A stretch of 64,000 bases of DNA, taken from NCBI GenBank assembly GCA_018873225.1, contig JAEILZ010000008.1, positions 868,001 to 932,000 on the forward strand, given 5' to 3'. Positions 29,439-42,176 of this stretch are shown piece after piece. The notes beneath the pieces were generated by a model. It did no database searches and was not told the origin of the DNA. It worked only from the letters and a program-made list of their open reading frames with translations. This DNA is from [Phialemoniopsis] sp. UDSM-2020. Its lineage: Eukaryota; Ascomycota; Sordariomycetes; Thyridiales; Thyridiaceae. Every line of letters starts with the position of its first letter. Positions within the stretch are counted from its first letter, which is position 1. The position numbers and the translations under genes are program-made.

Positions 29439-31180
29439 TGCAAGTCGTCGAAGCCGGTCGCTATCACTACCGTGACAATATCGATCAACCGTGGGACGGC
29501 AGCGACAGCATTGGGCGGTTGTCACCTATGTACGAGGTGGGAATGACTCTTGAGAGCGCCCTCCATGAACGTGGATGGGGAGAAAAAAAGCCAGTCCCGT
29601 CAACGGGCCCGATTCGCGGAAGAGGGTCAGATCCGCTGTGGGGATTGGAGGTGAAAAGGAGCAATACTGATCCACTCTGACTGGATTGGAATTCGTTTTC
29701 AAGTAAGAAGAACGTCGTCTTCTTTATTCGTTCTCTGCCCGAGGAAAGCGTGTGTCGGAGGGCCCCACGCGAGGAGTCAATGGCCTGGGAATAACCTGGA
29801 AACGTAAATCGCTGCGCATGTGGAGGACCACACCAAGCCCGGCCCAGTGGCGTGCTCGCTCTACTTTGAGCGAGAAACGGATTGACGCATCAATCCGCGA
29901 GTATTGTTGATTTAGTGAACGGCCGACTTCAGTAAGGGACTGTCTGCGGTCAAGTAGTGAAACGGAGCAGTTCAAGAGCCACGAGAGTCGCCGTGACATT
30001 CGATAACAACAGGCCAAGTCACAACCAGCAGGTATCTCTGAAGTGTTTTGAAGCCGAAGACCCCCAGATCTAGAAGGATGCTAGCCCGTTGGGGTGAAAA
30101 TAGCCAGAGCAGGGCAAGGTTAGCGCCCAGCGCTGACAAGGTTAGGCGGAGTCATGTCTCCTTCGGCATCACATCTCGGGATGTGCGTTTACTAGCCGCA
30201 CGGGGATCTACTCAGACGGCCCCGGATCTCGTCGAAGCCTGACTCACCAAGGGCGTGTATTTCGACCCTGGTAGCAATTAAGCAAAACACTTGGAGTGTT
30301 ATTGATAAGCAGCGAATTCGGCGCCCCCTTCGGACGCTTACATGACCGTACCGTACCATTGCTCTCTCGAGCAAAGATGCCTCTTGGCGATGATGTCTTT
30401 TGCAAGCGTTGTATGGCGTGCTGCGACACCTCCGCGGCAATGGGGCAATGGCGGTTGCCGTGCTGGACTGTGCGCGGTTAAACCCGGTTATTGCCAGAGC
30501 TGAGCGACGATCATGTCCTGCAGGCCAAACTCAAAAGCAAGACGCGGGGAAGCTCGACATGCTTATCGGGGGTTTGCAAGGCGTTTCCTGCATGGCAATT
30601 GATAATGCCATCATGCACTTGATAAGCCTGATTCGCTGCTTTCAAGACAGTCTCCCTCGATAGTGATTCGGTCGGAACTCGCAGTTTGGATTCGGTAAGG
30701 GCGCTCAGTGTGGCGATATTGGTACCGTCTCGGTGTGTTGTCCTTGCAGGGTCCACCTCGTGTTGGATAGTGAGAATGTCGACGATTTCAAGGAGTCATC
30801 GAAGGAAACTCTTAACGTCACAAGCCGGAAGACAGCGAAGGTAAGAATGTGTCTCTGGCAGCCTCACGAAAATTCGGAATATGTCACGTCCACTCCAGGC
30901 CATTGACAGGCAGGTACGGCCCGCTATTGGGGAGGAAGGTTGGGGAGGCTGACAAGCTTCAATCGTGAAACACCTGAAATTTGCTTCCCTCATCCAACGC
31001 TTTTCCCTGAGCGATGTTGCACAAATCTTGTAATCATTATGTAATCTATTACTGCTCGCGCAGAGTATGCTTCTAGGGCTTGTTGCCGGGTATCAAGTGC
31101 ACATCATCAACCTTTTTACGCCGTGGTGCCAATCCATTTGCGCCGAAAACTCTCCTTTCGCGGTCATGCAGTCATGATCT
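29439..31180. other. long intergenic region
   Basis: About 1.74 kb upstream of the MFS gene and downstream of the Ser/Pro-rich gene. Short frames exist but none shows domain-like or secreted-protein character. I find no terminal repeats or RNA gene. Confidence 0.45.
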
Positions 31181-32816
31181 CTAGTCCTTGGTGGAATCCC
31201 TCCGCCCAATCTCTCGCAGCTTTCGGAGCAGGTTCCTGCCTGCTTCCGGCTCTATGTCCTTGTCCTTGTTGATCTCCTCTCTCTTGCCGCGCATGGACAT
31301 GCTGGCGATACTGGGGGAGCGGCTGAGCTTGCCCATGAACGACAGGCTCACCGTGCTGGCCGTGCGGCTCCGTCCAAGTGGGCTCCTGGGGCTGATGGGA
31401 CTGCGCGGGCTCAGCGGGCTCTCCGGGACCTTGAACTTGCCGCTCGGGTCGTTTGGCGTCGCTGGAGGTGTGATGGCGAGGCTGCCAGACGGCGATGTGA
31501 CGAGTATGGGTGTCGTTGGGCGAGTACGCGGCGGGCTGTGGAGAGTGGTATCCGGGGCCGGCGAGTTGATGCGTGAAGACTGAACGATAGACAGGAACGT
31601 AGCGTCGACCGAGGTAACGCGCGACTGGGGGCGCGAGGAGAGACGCAAGGAGAGACGCGAGACATCGCCCGACCTGAGGCTGAGGGCCCTGACACGCGGG
31701 TTCAGGATCCGGTCATGGTCGTCGAGTCGCAGAAACTGCACGGCGGCCTTGCCGTGATCTCTCCATGAGCGCTGGCCCGGAAGCAGTGGGTAGAAGGTCG
31801 ATGGCCGCACTGCGAAAGTCTGTTGGCCCATACTACTCCTTCGAAAATCCTTGGACGACCCTTCATTGAGGTACCGCATGAGCTTTGCGGTGTATGCCTC
31901 CGGAAAACCGACAAACCGAGCCGACGCTACGATTGACCGAAGCGACATGAGCCCGTCAAGTGTCATGAAATCGGCCTCTTCGACAAAATTTGCCTCACCT
32001 AGAAACGATCAGCACTGCACTCTGTTGGCATGGGGTGTTGGACTCACCATTGGGTCGCGGATTGCTGAAGCGTCGGCAGAGAACCACAAGATTCTCTATC
32101 CGCGTCCTCTTTCTATGCTTCTGGCCATCGACAAAGATATCTACCATCGGACCAATCCCCAGGATCCCGCTACCCGCTCGCAAACCGGCAGCATCGGCAC
32201 GGGGCCCAAAGCTCAGCTTGGAAAAGTCGATCTCGATGGTCACATACTGCATGAGGCAGCCATACTCATAAGCGCACTGAATCGCCAGCGGACTTGTGAC
32301 CAGGCCGACATGTGGAGAAAAGACGATGTGAAAGCGGCGCGTCATGAAGAATGTCGCCATGACCTCTGCCCGGGTGCCGAAACTGGCGAGCAACGTGCCT
32401 CTTGCTGGCGCCAGGGCCTTGCGGTAAGTATCGAACTGGTCATCGCGCCACACGGGACGCAGCATGCTGGCCGGGTTCATGCGGATGGGCCTCAGACCAT
32501 CAGGGCCCACGCCGTCGCAGTTCAAGACGTGCCGCCATATTCTCATGCGGACAGACGGCGGCAGGCTAAAAAGGTTGAGAGCTTTCTTCTCCCGCGGCTG
32601 CCGGATGTCGAACTGCTGGTGGTCGAACGTGCCGCGTGGATGTTGGTGGATGAGGTGGTACTTTGCGACAGAGAACCTGAACTTGTCCTCCTCTGAGAGG
32701 GCCTTGGTCTTGTCATCTGTGCTGTTGAAGCCGACCTCGATGGACCGGTCCCACGGCGGGAGCGGTGGTGCGACCGAAGCCGCGGAGGAGATGGAGATGG
32801 CAGCCGGCCGAGCCAT
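31181..32816 (-). CDS. Ser/Pro-rich protein with an F-box-like N-terminal motif, unknown function
   Basis: Two exons, 32048-32816 and 31181-31998; the 49-nt intron (GTGAGT to TTCTAG) joins PRPNG to EANFVEEADFMTLDGL. The product is 528 residues. The N-terminal half holds LNLFSLPPSVRMRIWRHVLN, similar to the short 'LPPE+R..IW' motif that opens many fungal F-box/2EXR-like proteins, then a globular part with VTIEIDFSKLSF. The C-terminal half is disordered, with many T/SPP and SPR units (for example SPLSPRSPISPRSPLGRSR) followed by a basic tail. SP/TP and RxxS sites suggest phosphorylation by proline-directed and basophilic kinases. I do not know a characterised relative. Confidence 0.8.
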
Positions 32817-34149
32817 CTGAAAGGTGAATGTCTGGGCCGGCGGGCCGAACGTCTAGAAACGGCTCGGCAGCGGTACCCTGACAGACGGGCCACGAACTCG
32901 TGAAGCCTGGTGATATGTCGTGAAATTCAATATGATGAAAACTCAGACAATGCTATTGGGAAAAGCAAATGAAAAGCACTGGTCAGGCTGGGGAAGTTAT
33001 TAGAGTTTGGTGAGGCGAGTCAGGTGAGCGGAGTTGGGTGGCTGGCAGGTGTTGGAGAGCTTACCCGAGACAAGACTGAGCAGGATCGAGCAAGCGAGCA
33101 TGTTTCCACCTGGCTGAGCGCGGCTTTCATCTGGTAGTGAATGTTTCACCTTTACAGTTGCGCATCTATGAATCTTATGGGAATGGTGAGTGTGGTAGTG
33201 ATCAGATTTCAGAGTGACGACACCGGGTGTGCTGGGAAACAACCTTCTTCTTAGGCGGGTTATGCAGCTGTTCGTGGTTTGGGGTGCCCCAATTGGCGAA
33301 TCGGCAGCCGTCCAGAGGCTTTCAGAAGAAGTTTGGGGCCTCGATTGCTACATATTTGTCGTCACACCCCCAAGTAGTGCAAGAGAAATTTGTTTAACTG
33401 CCACACGCCGTCTTACTTTACGGATGCCACATGAAGAAATAGCTTTTCCCTACGGTTTCAAGCCAACGTCTAGTAAAATGTTGGATCCTGAAGACCACGT
33501 TTGATCCAGTTCGTACCGAGATGCTGTTCTGGCTCTAGTGGTGTCTCACCTGTCATTCATTCATTGTGCCTCAGCACGTGGTGGCACTGTATCACTCCAA
33601 ACACATGGGTGAAATATGAGAACATTGTGGCTTTCCGTGCAAACTTTTACATCGAAGCGTTTCATACTCTCATCGCGAGAACAGATGGCTGGGAAGGTCT
33701 TGATATCCGACCTTGCCGGAAGCTACGAAATCGATCGATGATTTCATATGCAATTACTGAGGTGCCATGATGGTGGGTGGATGGAGCCTCTGGTCCGGGT
33801 ACCTTACCTCAGCTCAGGGCACAAACTGGCACCTGCAAGGGCTGTAGCGGGCTCAAGCTTTAGCGGAGTTGACTGTACAGTGGGTCCAGCTTCAGTGATT
33901 CGGACCCTGGAGCTTTATTGATCCGCCTGAACTTGGCATCCAGAGCCCCCCGCCCCGCCACTGGAAGCGCGGCGGGGCATCCATGCGCTTCCAGACCCCA
34001 CCAGCAACTTTTTTTCGGAGCTTATCTAGGCGCCCAAAGTGCGACCATCGTCATTGTCGAAATCGAGATAAACCCAGAACAGCCGACGCAAACCCGCCAC
34101 GATCGCATTCTAGATCAGAGTACGAGAGCATTCACACACACCCTTCAAG
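32817..34149. other. intergenic, divergent promoters
   Basis: About 1.33 kb between two start codons facing apart. A GC-rich perfect 10-bp hairpin lies at 33961-33994, 156 bases before the PBDC1 start. No gene is seen. Confidence 0.5.
33961..33994. repeat. perfect inverted repeat in the PBDC1 upstream region
   Basis: CTGGAAGCGC (33961-33970) is the exact reverse complement of GCGCTTCCAG (33985-33994), with a 14-nt spacer. An overlapping CCCCGCC/GGCGGGG pair adds competing structure. It may be a two-site regulator target or an RNA hairpin in the leader. Confidence 0.55.
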
Positions 34150-34831
34150 ATGATGACACAACAAGTTCCTGCCGGGTTTAACCCGGAAGAGGCCGGCAAC
34201 CTCGAGGATGTAAGTCTGCGCCAGATCTTGGGGGTGCGATAGAGGGCCACGAGACTGACCGGGGTTTGCCTACACCATACAGATCGAGAAGCAGTTTGCC
34301 GTCAAGAGTATGCCTACCGACTCGTCCAAATATTACCATAGCATCCATATACTAACGCGACTCTCGTTCACAGCCGTCCAGCACATGGAGACGTACTGGA
34401 AGATCCTCGAGATGGTCAAGGGCTCCGAGCTGCGCCTGACCAAGCTCGACGACGACATCTACGAGCACCTCAAGAAGGACTTCCCCGAGTTCGACCCGGC
34501 CGAGAAGATTGACGAGGACAAGATGAAGGGCGCCGAGGGCAAGAAGCGGTGGCGCGCGTTCATGATGGCCTACGAGAAGACGGTCGACGACTACAACTTT
34601 GGCACCATGCTGAGGACGTCGCCCAAGTTTGAGTACGGCTACGAGGAGACCATCTTTGGTGAGTTCTGATTACCGGTAGCCGCGGAATAGAGGCAGGATG
34701 AGAAGTGCTGACTGGTGTGTGGCGCAGTCCCAAGGATGCAGTTCTACGCTGTCGAGATCGCGAGGAACCGCAACGGCCTGAACGACTGGATCTACGAGAA
34801 GGCCCAGGCTGAGAAGGCCGCCAAGAAATAA
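34150..34831 (+). CDS. PBDC1: PBDC1 family protein, probable eEF1A chaperone (yeast Ypl225w/Chp1 type)
   Basis: Four exons, 34150-34209, 34283-34307 (only 25 nt), 34374-34658 and 34728-34831; 157 residues. All three introns are GT-AG, with ACTAAC as a good branch site in the second. Splicing gives FNPEEAGNLEDIEKQFAVK, TVQHMETYWKILEMVKGSEL, RLTKLDDDIYEHLKKDFPEF, the EGKKRWRAFMMAYEKTVDDY core, and TIFVPRMQFYAVEIARNRNG. This set of blocks is diagnostic of PBDC1. The yeast member was reported as a dedicated co-translational chaperone for translation factor eEF1A, so the fungal protein is probably cytosolic and does the same. The family name (polysaccharide biosynthesis domain) is historical. Confidence 0.92.
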
Positions 34832-35505
34832 GCGACCATCTTCTGATAGAAGATAAAAAGCGAGTCAAGGTCCCGATAGAGCACTGAGAGCCGATTCTGC
34901 CATGTGCAAGCCGCGATATATCATGGGCCCGAGCAAGGCTATTGAGCGGGGTCATTTTGGTTGGGAATCGGCCATGGCTGATGTACATGTCTGAAGCCAA
35001 GTCCGAATTGATGTTTGAGTTCAGAAAAACGTGGTGTTTACCACCTGCATGGTTTGCGAGGGCTGATTTGGAGGATATGATACCAGCATCGGAGGATAGA
35101 GATTCAAAGTTCAAGCGAATGAAGCATGATACTTTCCAAGTCTTGACAATCGTTATATTCCCCTCAGGTGTTTCCTGTTTTGGGTGCTATGTGACACTTC
35201 GCAGGAGCTTGTGGTGACATGTTGATGGCCGGGCCGAGAACAATACTAAGACAGGCACAAAGGAACAATCGTATCGCGACCCTCGAGGCACCCGCCCCAA
35301 AGCCACCAAAAGACCCTGGATTTACAAAATGATTGACCTGGTTCCTTTTTCGTGAAATCAAACTACTTGATGATCATTCACATTCATTCTGCGTCTTATT
35401 TGGTCCTCTCGTCGGAGTTGTTGTTGCGCATGAACATAAATCCTTTCATTGCGCGTCCAAGTCAGCCGTCGCCCTCTTTCTGGCCCTTCAAGGCGCTCAG
35501 CAAAC
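34832..35505. other. intergenic
   Basis: About 670 bases between two genes on the same strand. It should hold the ABC transporter promoter; no other feature is visible. Confidence 0.45.
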
Positions 35506-38500
35506 ATGGATATCGATGAATCGAAGGAGAATGCTTCCAACAAACCAAGTACAGAGTGGAGAAAAGATGCTGCCATGAGTTCGAACCCAACGCAACCAGA
35601 CGACAGTACCAAGGCTGCCGTCCGACCTTGCGATGCGCCCCCAGCAACGACTGGCAATGACCGACCTCGCCAAAAAGCACCATGGAGCAGCCTCTTCGTA
35701 TTCCTTGACCGACAAGAAATATGCCTCCTGGTTACAGCGATTGCAATCTCCGCTGTCTCGGCCGGTGGCAAGACGGTCTACGCGGTCATCATCGGCAAGA
35801 TCTTCGACGTCGTCGCCGGGTTCGGCAGCCACTCGCTGGACGCAGCCACAACTCTCTCGCGAGTATCCTACTGGTGCGCCGTCCTCACTATCCTAGGTCT
35901 GGTTCGATGGCTTGTCAACGCCGTCTTCATGTCGCTGTGGATCACGTTGGGAGAGTCGCGCGCTAGGGCGGCTAGGAGAGAAACTTTTGCTGCTCTTCTT
36001 GAGAAGGATATGCTGTGGTACGACGTTTTGCCTGACGGTGTTGCCGGTCTAGTATCTGGGGTTCAGTCGTAAGTTGTCGCAGTGAACTGGCATCTGGGGA
36101 TCGTGTGGCTAACTGCTATAGACAAATCCGGGAGCTCCAACTCGCGACCTCGCAGATCCTCGGACAACTCGTCAACGATACCTTCCTAACTTTTGGGACG
36201 TTGATCCTCGCCTTTTACTCCAGCTGGAAACTCTCTCTCGTCATGCTCGCCACAGTACCGCCATCCGTCGTCGCCATTTCCCTCATCACGCGCGGTTTGC
36301 AACCCGCCATCCAGGCATATCGCCGCGAACTCTCCAAGGCGTCGAAACATGCGGCCACCTCCATCACGGCCATCGAGCTCGTCAAAGTGTACAACGGCGT
36401 CGACAACGAGGTGTGGCAGTATATCGAAGCGGTCAGAAAGGCGTCGCGGTATGTGCTACGTCAGGCGATACGGAACTCGCTGCAGATTGGATACGTCAAG
36501 ACTTGGTTGATCAGCCTGTTTGTCGTCGGCTTTTGGTTCGCCATCTACCTGGTGAATAGGGGTGAAATTACACCGGGCCAGGCGCTTACTGCTTTCTATG
36601 CTGTGCTCATCGCCTTTCAGGCGCTGGAGAATCTCGGGCCGCAGTTCTCGACTGTTGCTAAAGGTGTCGGCGCTGGTAATGCATTGTGCTCGCTTGTGTA
36701 TGATTCACACGGTGGACGCCGTCAACCACAGCGTGATGTAGGTCATAAACTTGGCGAGGCTCCGACGAGTGTCGTGTTACATCAGGTAAGCCTTTTGCTA
36801 ATCTGAACATGAACTGTGGCGGCTAATAGTTTCATCAAACAGGTTGCTTTCGCATACCCATTCGCTCCGGATAAGCCGATCCTTCAGTCATCCACAATGT
36901 TCTTCCCTCAGAAAGAGATGTCCTTTATCGTCGGGAAGAGCGGCTCTGGAAAGAGTACCATCGCGAGCCTCCTTGTCAAGTTCTACGAACCTACTTCTGG
37001 CACGATCCTCATCGATGGTGTTGCCCTGTCCCGCCTCGACAAGCACTGGGTGCGTCGGAACATTCTTCTTGTGCAGCAGACCAGCACCCTTCTCAGAGAT
37101 ACATTCTTCAAGAATGTGGCTGCCGGGAGCCTGGATCCTGATGCAGTCACAGCAGAGCAGGTGCGGGAGGTTTGCGAGTTTGCCCTCTTGCAGTCGACGC
37201 TGCTGGATTTACCACATGGACTAGATACTCAGATCGGACCAGGAGGCATCGCGTTGAGCGGCGGCCAGAGGCAACGTCTAGCGCTGGCCCGAGCTAGACT
37301 TCGCGATCCGCCTATCCTGATCCTGGATGAAATCACCAGCGGCCTGGACCCCACGAACGCGAGCATGGTCATGGATGCCATTCGGATCTGGCGACGCGGC
37401 AAAACAACGATTTTCATCACGCACGACATCTCGCAGATTAGGGAGGACGAGTATGTCCACGTTATGGAGCAAGGGATGCTCGTGCAGAGAGGCTACTTTG
37501 GGCAGCTGGTCGACGAGGATGAAGGGGCTGTGCAGGCACTGCTAAATGTTGCCACAACATCTCCCCGAGTATCGCTTGCAAGTACAAAGTTCTCTCGGCA
37601 CGGTATGACCTCTGAATATGCAGGCGATAGCAACGCCGAACATTCCACCCTTTCACGATTCTTCCTTCGCCATGCGGATGAACCTTCCCATCACCAAAGT
37701 TTCTTTCGGCCAATGTCTAGGATGGCACCGAGATTCTCCACTGCTGGTCCGTTGGCATTCGAGGCCAGGGACTTTTCAAGGAGGCGGCAGATACGTCCCA
37801 GGTCAAGCATGGACATCTTGCAGGAGAGTGGGAGAATAGTGCAAGGTCGAAGGCCTCAGGGTGGCCCTAGGCGACAACGGACCATCTCACTAAGCGCCGT
37901 GGCTGGCCAGCCCGTTGAACTGGCATCTGATATTGAGAAGGTCTCTGCAAAGATGTCAGCCACTAGATCAAGATCGTTGCTGCATGTGTTTGGGTCCGTT
38001 TGGCCAATGCTCGACAATCTCCAACGCTTGAGCTTCGTCCTCGGTATTATCCTCTGCTTCATCGTCGCCGGCCTGACTCCGGCGTTCTCGTATGTCTTTG
38101 CAGAGCTACTCGCCTCGTTCTGGACTCTCAAAGACAAGGAAACCGTGGCGCGGCCCTGGGCCATCGATCTCGCCATCATCGCGTTCACCGACGGAGCCAC
38201 GTCATTTCTGGCCTACCTCCTCATGGCCCGTGTCAGCCAGGCTTGGATCGACGGCCTGCGCATCGAAGCCCATAAGCGCATCCTCCACCAGCCGAGAACC
38301 TGGTTCGATGATCCCTTACGCTCTTCCCATCGAATAGTCCAGTGTCTAGACTCAAGAGCAGACGAGCTGGGCAAGCTGGTCGCCATCTTCCTCCCCATCG
38401 TCCTTATCGCTGCGGGCATGGTCGTCGCGTCCATAGCCTGGGCACTGTCCATCTCATGGCGGCTCAGCTTGGTTACGCTCGCGACAGCGCCGGGGGTATA

Positions 38501-39806
38501 CCTCGTGGCACGACTCGCGGCCTACATCAGCAACAAATGGGAAGCACGCTGCATCACCGCTGCGGAGGCCGCGGGCTCCGTGTTCGCGGAGGTCTTTTCC
38601 AATATTCGCGTCGTTCGCGCCCTGACCCTAGAGGAGCACTTTGGGACGCAGTTCAAGACTTCCTGCAGGGAGACCTTTCGCGAGGGTGTCAGGCGGGCGA
38701 TACGTACCGGCATGCCGTACGGTTTGAACCAGTCCATGTCGGACTGGCTCACGGCGCTGGTGTTCTACTACGCCACCGTGCTTCTCACCCAAGGAGCTAT
38801 CGGCGTTGAGAGCGTGCAAAAGGTCGTCAACTTGTTGCTGTTCAGCATCGGCAACGCGACGGTCATGCTGGGTGACATCCCGCAAATCGCGTCGGCCAAG
38901 AGCACTGCCGGCGAGATACTCGACTTTGCGAGGCTGCCGCTACGGGCTGGCCACGAAAGCACTGGAAGTCTGCGGCCGCGGGGGTTATTTCCCATATGCA
39001 TGAGCTCGCTCAGATTTGCATATCCCTCGCGGCCGGAGTCTCTAGTACTACGCAATGTTCATCTCAACATCCAGGCAGGAGAGACGGTGGCGATTGTTGG
39101 ACCGTCGGGGTGCGGGAAGAGCACACTTGCTGCCGTGCTACTGCGATTGTATGACCCGGTCGACGACCGAAACCATACGACACATTCTCCCTTGGGCTTT
39201 ACAGTTCCGTCAAGTGCACCACTCACGTACGGGTCGTACGAAGCAAAAGACATCCACACTGATTTTCTCAGAAGCGCCATCGGCTACGTCTCCCAACACC
39301 CCTTTATCTTCCCAGGCACTGCCCGTGAAAACATCCTGTACGGCATGCGAGACGACGCACCGGAGCGCAGGGTAGAGTCTGACGCAGTCGTGTACGCTGC
39401 ACGGGCTGCGGGGATACACGAGCTGATCGTATCTCTATCTGAGGGCTACGACACACTTGTAGGGGAAGGAGGTGTGGGATTGTCCGGAGGAGAGGCACAG
39501 AGACTGTCCATTGCAAGGGCACTGGTCAGGAAGCCGAAGCTCTTGGTCCTCGATGAGCCGACCTCTGCGCTGGATGCGGTGGCTGCGGATGCAATTCGGG
39601 ATTTGATCAGACGCCTCATTGTGGGAGAATCAGTGAATGTCAGGAAGAGAGACATGGCAGTCGTGGTAATTACGCACAGCCGGGAGATGATGCAGGCTGT
39701 CGACAGGGTGGTGTTGCTTCAGGAGGGACAAGTCGTGGAGACAGGGAGCTACGACCAGCTGGTGAGGCACGGGACACAATTCGCCGAGTTCATCAGGCAT
39801 GAATGA
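35506..39806 (+). CDS. full-size ABCB transporter, Ste6-like (a-factor exporter candidate)
   Basis: Three exons, 35506-36068, 36122-36785 and 36843-39806; 1,396 residues in TMD1-NBD1-TMD2-NBD2 order. The introns (53 and 57 nt) have GTAAGT/GTAAGC donors, the first with a GCTAAC branch. NBD1 has Walker A GKSGSGKST (about 440), LSGGQRQRLALARA (about 547), ILDEITSGLD and the H-loop TIFITHD. NBD2 has GPSGCGKST (about 1162), LSGGEAQRLSIARAL (about 1289), LVLDEPTSALD and VVITHS. Both sites look competent. The VQQTSTLLRDTFFKNVA Q-loop and the long variable insert before DIHTDFLRSAIGYVSQHPF in NBD2 recall fungal Ste6 proteins, which export farnesylated mating pheromone. A general multidrug exporter is the alternative. 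Confidence 0.92.
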
Positions 39807-39969
39807 TTGCTCACGAGTAGCTTGGAAATAATACACATATATGCGATGTCTCACATTCACCCCTTGATATTATGACTACTTTTGATGCTCAGCAGCCTAC
39901 GCAGTACTTGTCTACAAGACTGTAGTATTGAGTGTCAGCATTTGAGGCATGACAAATGCCGTGGAAGGC

Positions 39970-40905
39970 TTACCCGTCCCAAACTGGTCCCCCGGGTATC
40001 GTGTAGTTCTGGAAACTGTCAGTCTTTGCCAAAGAGCATCGGATGATGCCCAGCGGGCTACTTACATATGTACTTCTCATTGCGTCTGTGTAGATGTTGA
40101 TCTTGATCGACGGGTCTGCTCCATGGTTAGACATTGTCTATGTCCTAGATATCAAGCTTTTGATACTCACCCTCGGGATCATAAGCCCCAGGAAACTTCT
40201 TCAAGAACGACGCCGGCGGCATCGCAGTGCCTCCGCCAGTGACGTTGAGGTGCGCGCACTCCGGGTAGAACTGCGGCTTGTCCTCGATGTGTATGCTCAG
40301 GATCTCGTGCCGGATCATGTACAACCCCGGCCGCAGCGTCGCCGGGATCGTCACGGGCCACAGATCCGGCGACCCGTCCCAGTTCTGAAACTCCTTCTGC
40401 CACCACATGCCCTCGGTCACGTCTCCCGTCAGTAGGCCGGCCTCCCAGATCTTGAACCAGTCGACCTTGTTGACGTCGGCCGCCTCGCACCCGCCCTCGG
40501 CCTCGGACGGGCAGACCGCGAGCCACGCCGTCATGGGACCCACGGGGTGCAGCCAGTACCAGTAGACGGCGGTGATGTTGTCACCCGCGGCTATGGGGAT
40601 GTACGAGGGCGGCGGGTTGCCCGGGTCGTTGCAGGCGATGAAGGGCGAGGTGGCGTTGAAGATGGGGTCGATGGACGCCCACTTGCGCTGGATCATCCAG
40701 GGCTGGCCGTCTTGCTCCTCCGCGGGTGAGTCTGGGTCGTAGCTATCATTGTGTGAGTGCTTAGATACAGAGCTTCCGTGACAGAGGATGGTTCTTACCC
40801 ACGATACCACGTCTCTCCTACGGTGTAGTTCGCCAGGCCGCCGTGGGCTCGCACCCATCGGGATGCCAAGGCCGTTGCCAAGACCAGGCTCGTCAGGAAA
40901 CCCAT
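39970..40905 (-). CDS. AA9 lytic polysaccharide monooxygenase (former GH61)
   Basis: Four exons, 40799-40905, 40171-40742, 40066-40115 and 39970-40008, with introns of 56, 55 and 57 nt. The product is 255 residues. Splicing gives signal peptide 1-20 ending RA, then the mature N-terminus HGGLANYTVGETWYRGYDP. His21 is therefore the first residue of the copper histidine brace. Further motifs are FIACNDPG, WYWLHPVGPMTAWLAVCP (second His), LRPGLYMIRHEILSIH, and PQFYPECAHLNVTGGGT with the axial Tyr. The end, YTIPGGPVWDG, appears only when both small 3' exons are included. AA9 enzymes oxidatively cleave cellulose or xyloglucan outside the cell. No cellulose-binding module is attached. It is divergent from the CE15 gene. 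Confidence 0.93.
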
Positions 40906-42176
40906 CTTAGAGGTATGGCTGGCTCAAGGGAAATGAATGGTCCGAGGACGGATGCAAGCTGCCTCACTGATAAGTATTCTAGAGGCGTCGTAATCAGGAC
41001 GACATCTCGCCCGGCACAGACGGGACACGGATACCATATTGAGAATCGGATCTCGGCGCACCACAATGACAGGTTCAGCTGTTAGAATTCTCAGAAATAA
41101 AAGATGTCGCCCTCACCAGTTTTGGTCAGAGCCAGGACTGGCGCGGCAGTGAAAGGGGTGTTGCATTTTCTCCGCATTTCGATATATATCCCTGTCTGTC
41201 ACCGGCACATTAACAGACCCTAGCAATGGCGGCTATATTGAGAATCTGATAAACACTCAGCGCAACCTTGCCCTAGTTATTCACTGGTCCCAAGCGTTTC
41301 TGTCGTAGATGACTGGCGATGGCATCGAGTTCGACGATAATCCTCGTGACTTTTAAAATCAAACTCAAGGCCACGCACGATCAGTAACATCGCATTGATC
41401 TTTGATGCTCCCAGGGAATGGGAGACAGAGAGACTAATCTGAGCAAGACGATCCTTACCCCACACAGCTCTGATGATCAACTCCAATCGGGGCTTCAGGC
41501 ACCGTGCCTGCGTCCCGCACTTTGCCGTAATTCGTCTCATGCATGGTTCGTGGCCGGGGTACTCTGATGTGGTGCCGCAGCAAATACCCATATTAACATC
41601 TTTCTAGCTCCCCCATGAGTTCAATGACATCCTACACACGGAGATTTCTTTGAGGCACTTACATGCCCATGCTTGCCACGCACCACATGTCTTTCGTTCA
41701 AAGTGCCAAGACTCTCGGCGGAGAGGGACAGAGAAAGTTCCGAAACTTGACAACGAGCTTGAGCATGACAAGCGTCTGTCCAGCATAGATCTCTAGTATT
41801 TGGCCACCCAGAGAGCCCATCAATACCACTCTATTAGTAGGACCTGGGCTAGTGGCGAATCAAGGGCATCAGAGACCGTCATTTTGGTGCACAATCCGGG
41901 TCATAGTCAACGCCCCCATGTACTTCTATTCACCCGGCAGAGATATCATCAGCCGGCACAATACCCATTTCCCAAGAGCCCCCGCCGCGCCCAGAGAAGC
42001 CAAGTCCCTCGCCGCCATCCCCGACGTTGCGGCCAAGGCGTATATATATGCCAAGTATGCTGGCCAAGAGACGACAAGACCTTGGCTGACCACGATCTCT
42101 CTACCTTTGCCTCTTTTTGTATTGCGGCCAAGCTTTTCCTACTTTCAGCCCTACCAATAAGAACATATCAGACAAT
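40906..42176. promoter_or_regulatory. divergent upstream region of the AA9 and CE15 genes
   Basis: About 1.27 kb between two secreted-enzyme genes pointing apart. It contains a TATATAT at 41183-41189 and another at 42041-42049, the latter 130 bases before the CE15 start. A CCGGGG at about 41555 fits the CreA carbon-repressor consensus SYGGRG, though such sites are frequent by chance. No gene is seen. Confidence 0.45.
42041..42049 (+). promoter_or_regulatory. TATA box of the CE15 gene
   Basis: TATATATAT, followed by a transcript-like A/C/T leader, lies about 130 bases before the ATG at 42177. Confidence 0.45.
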
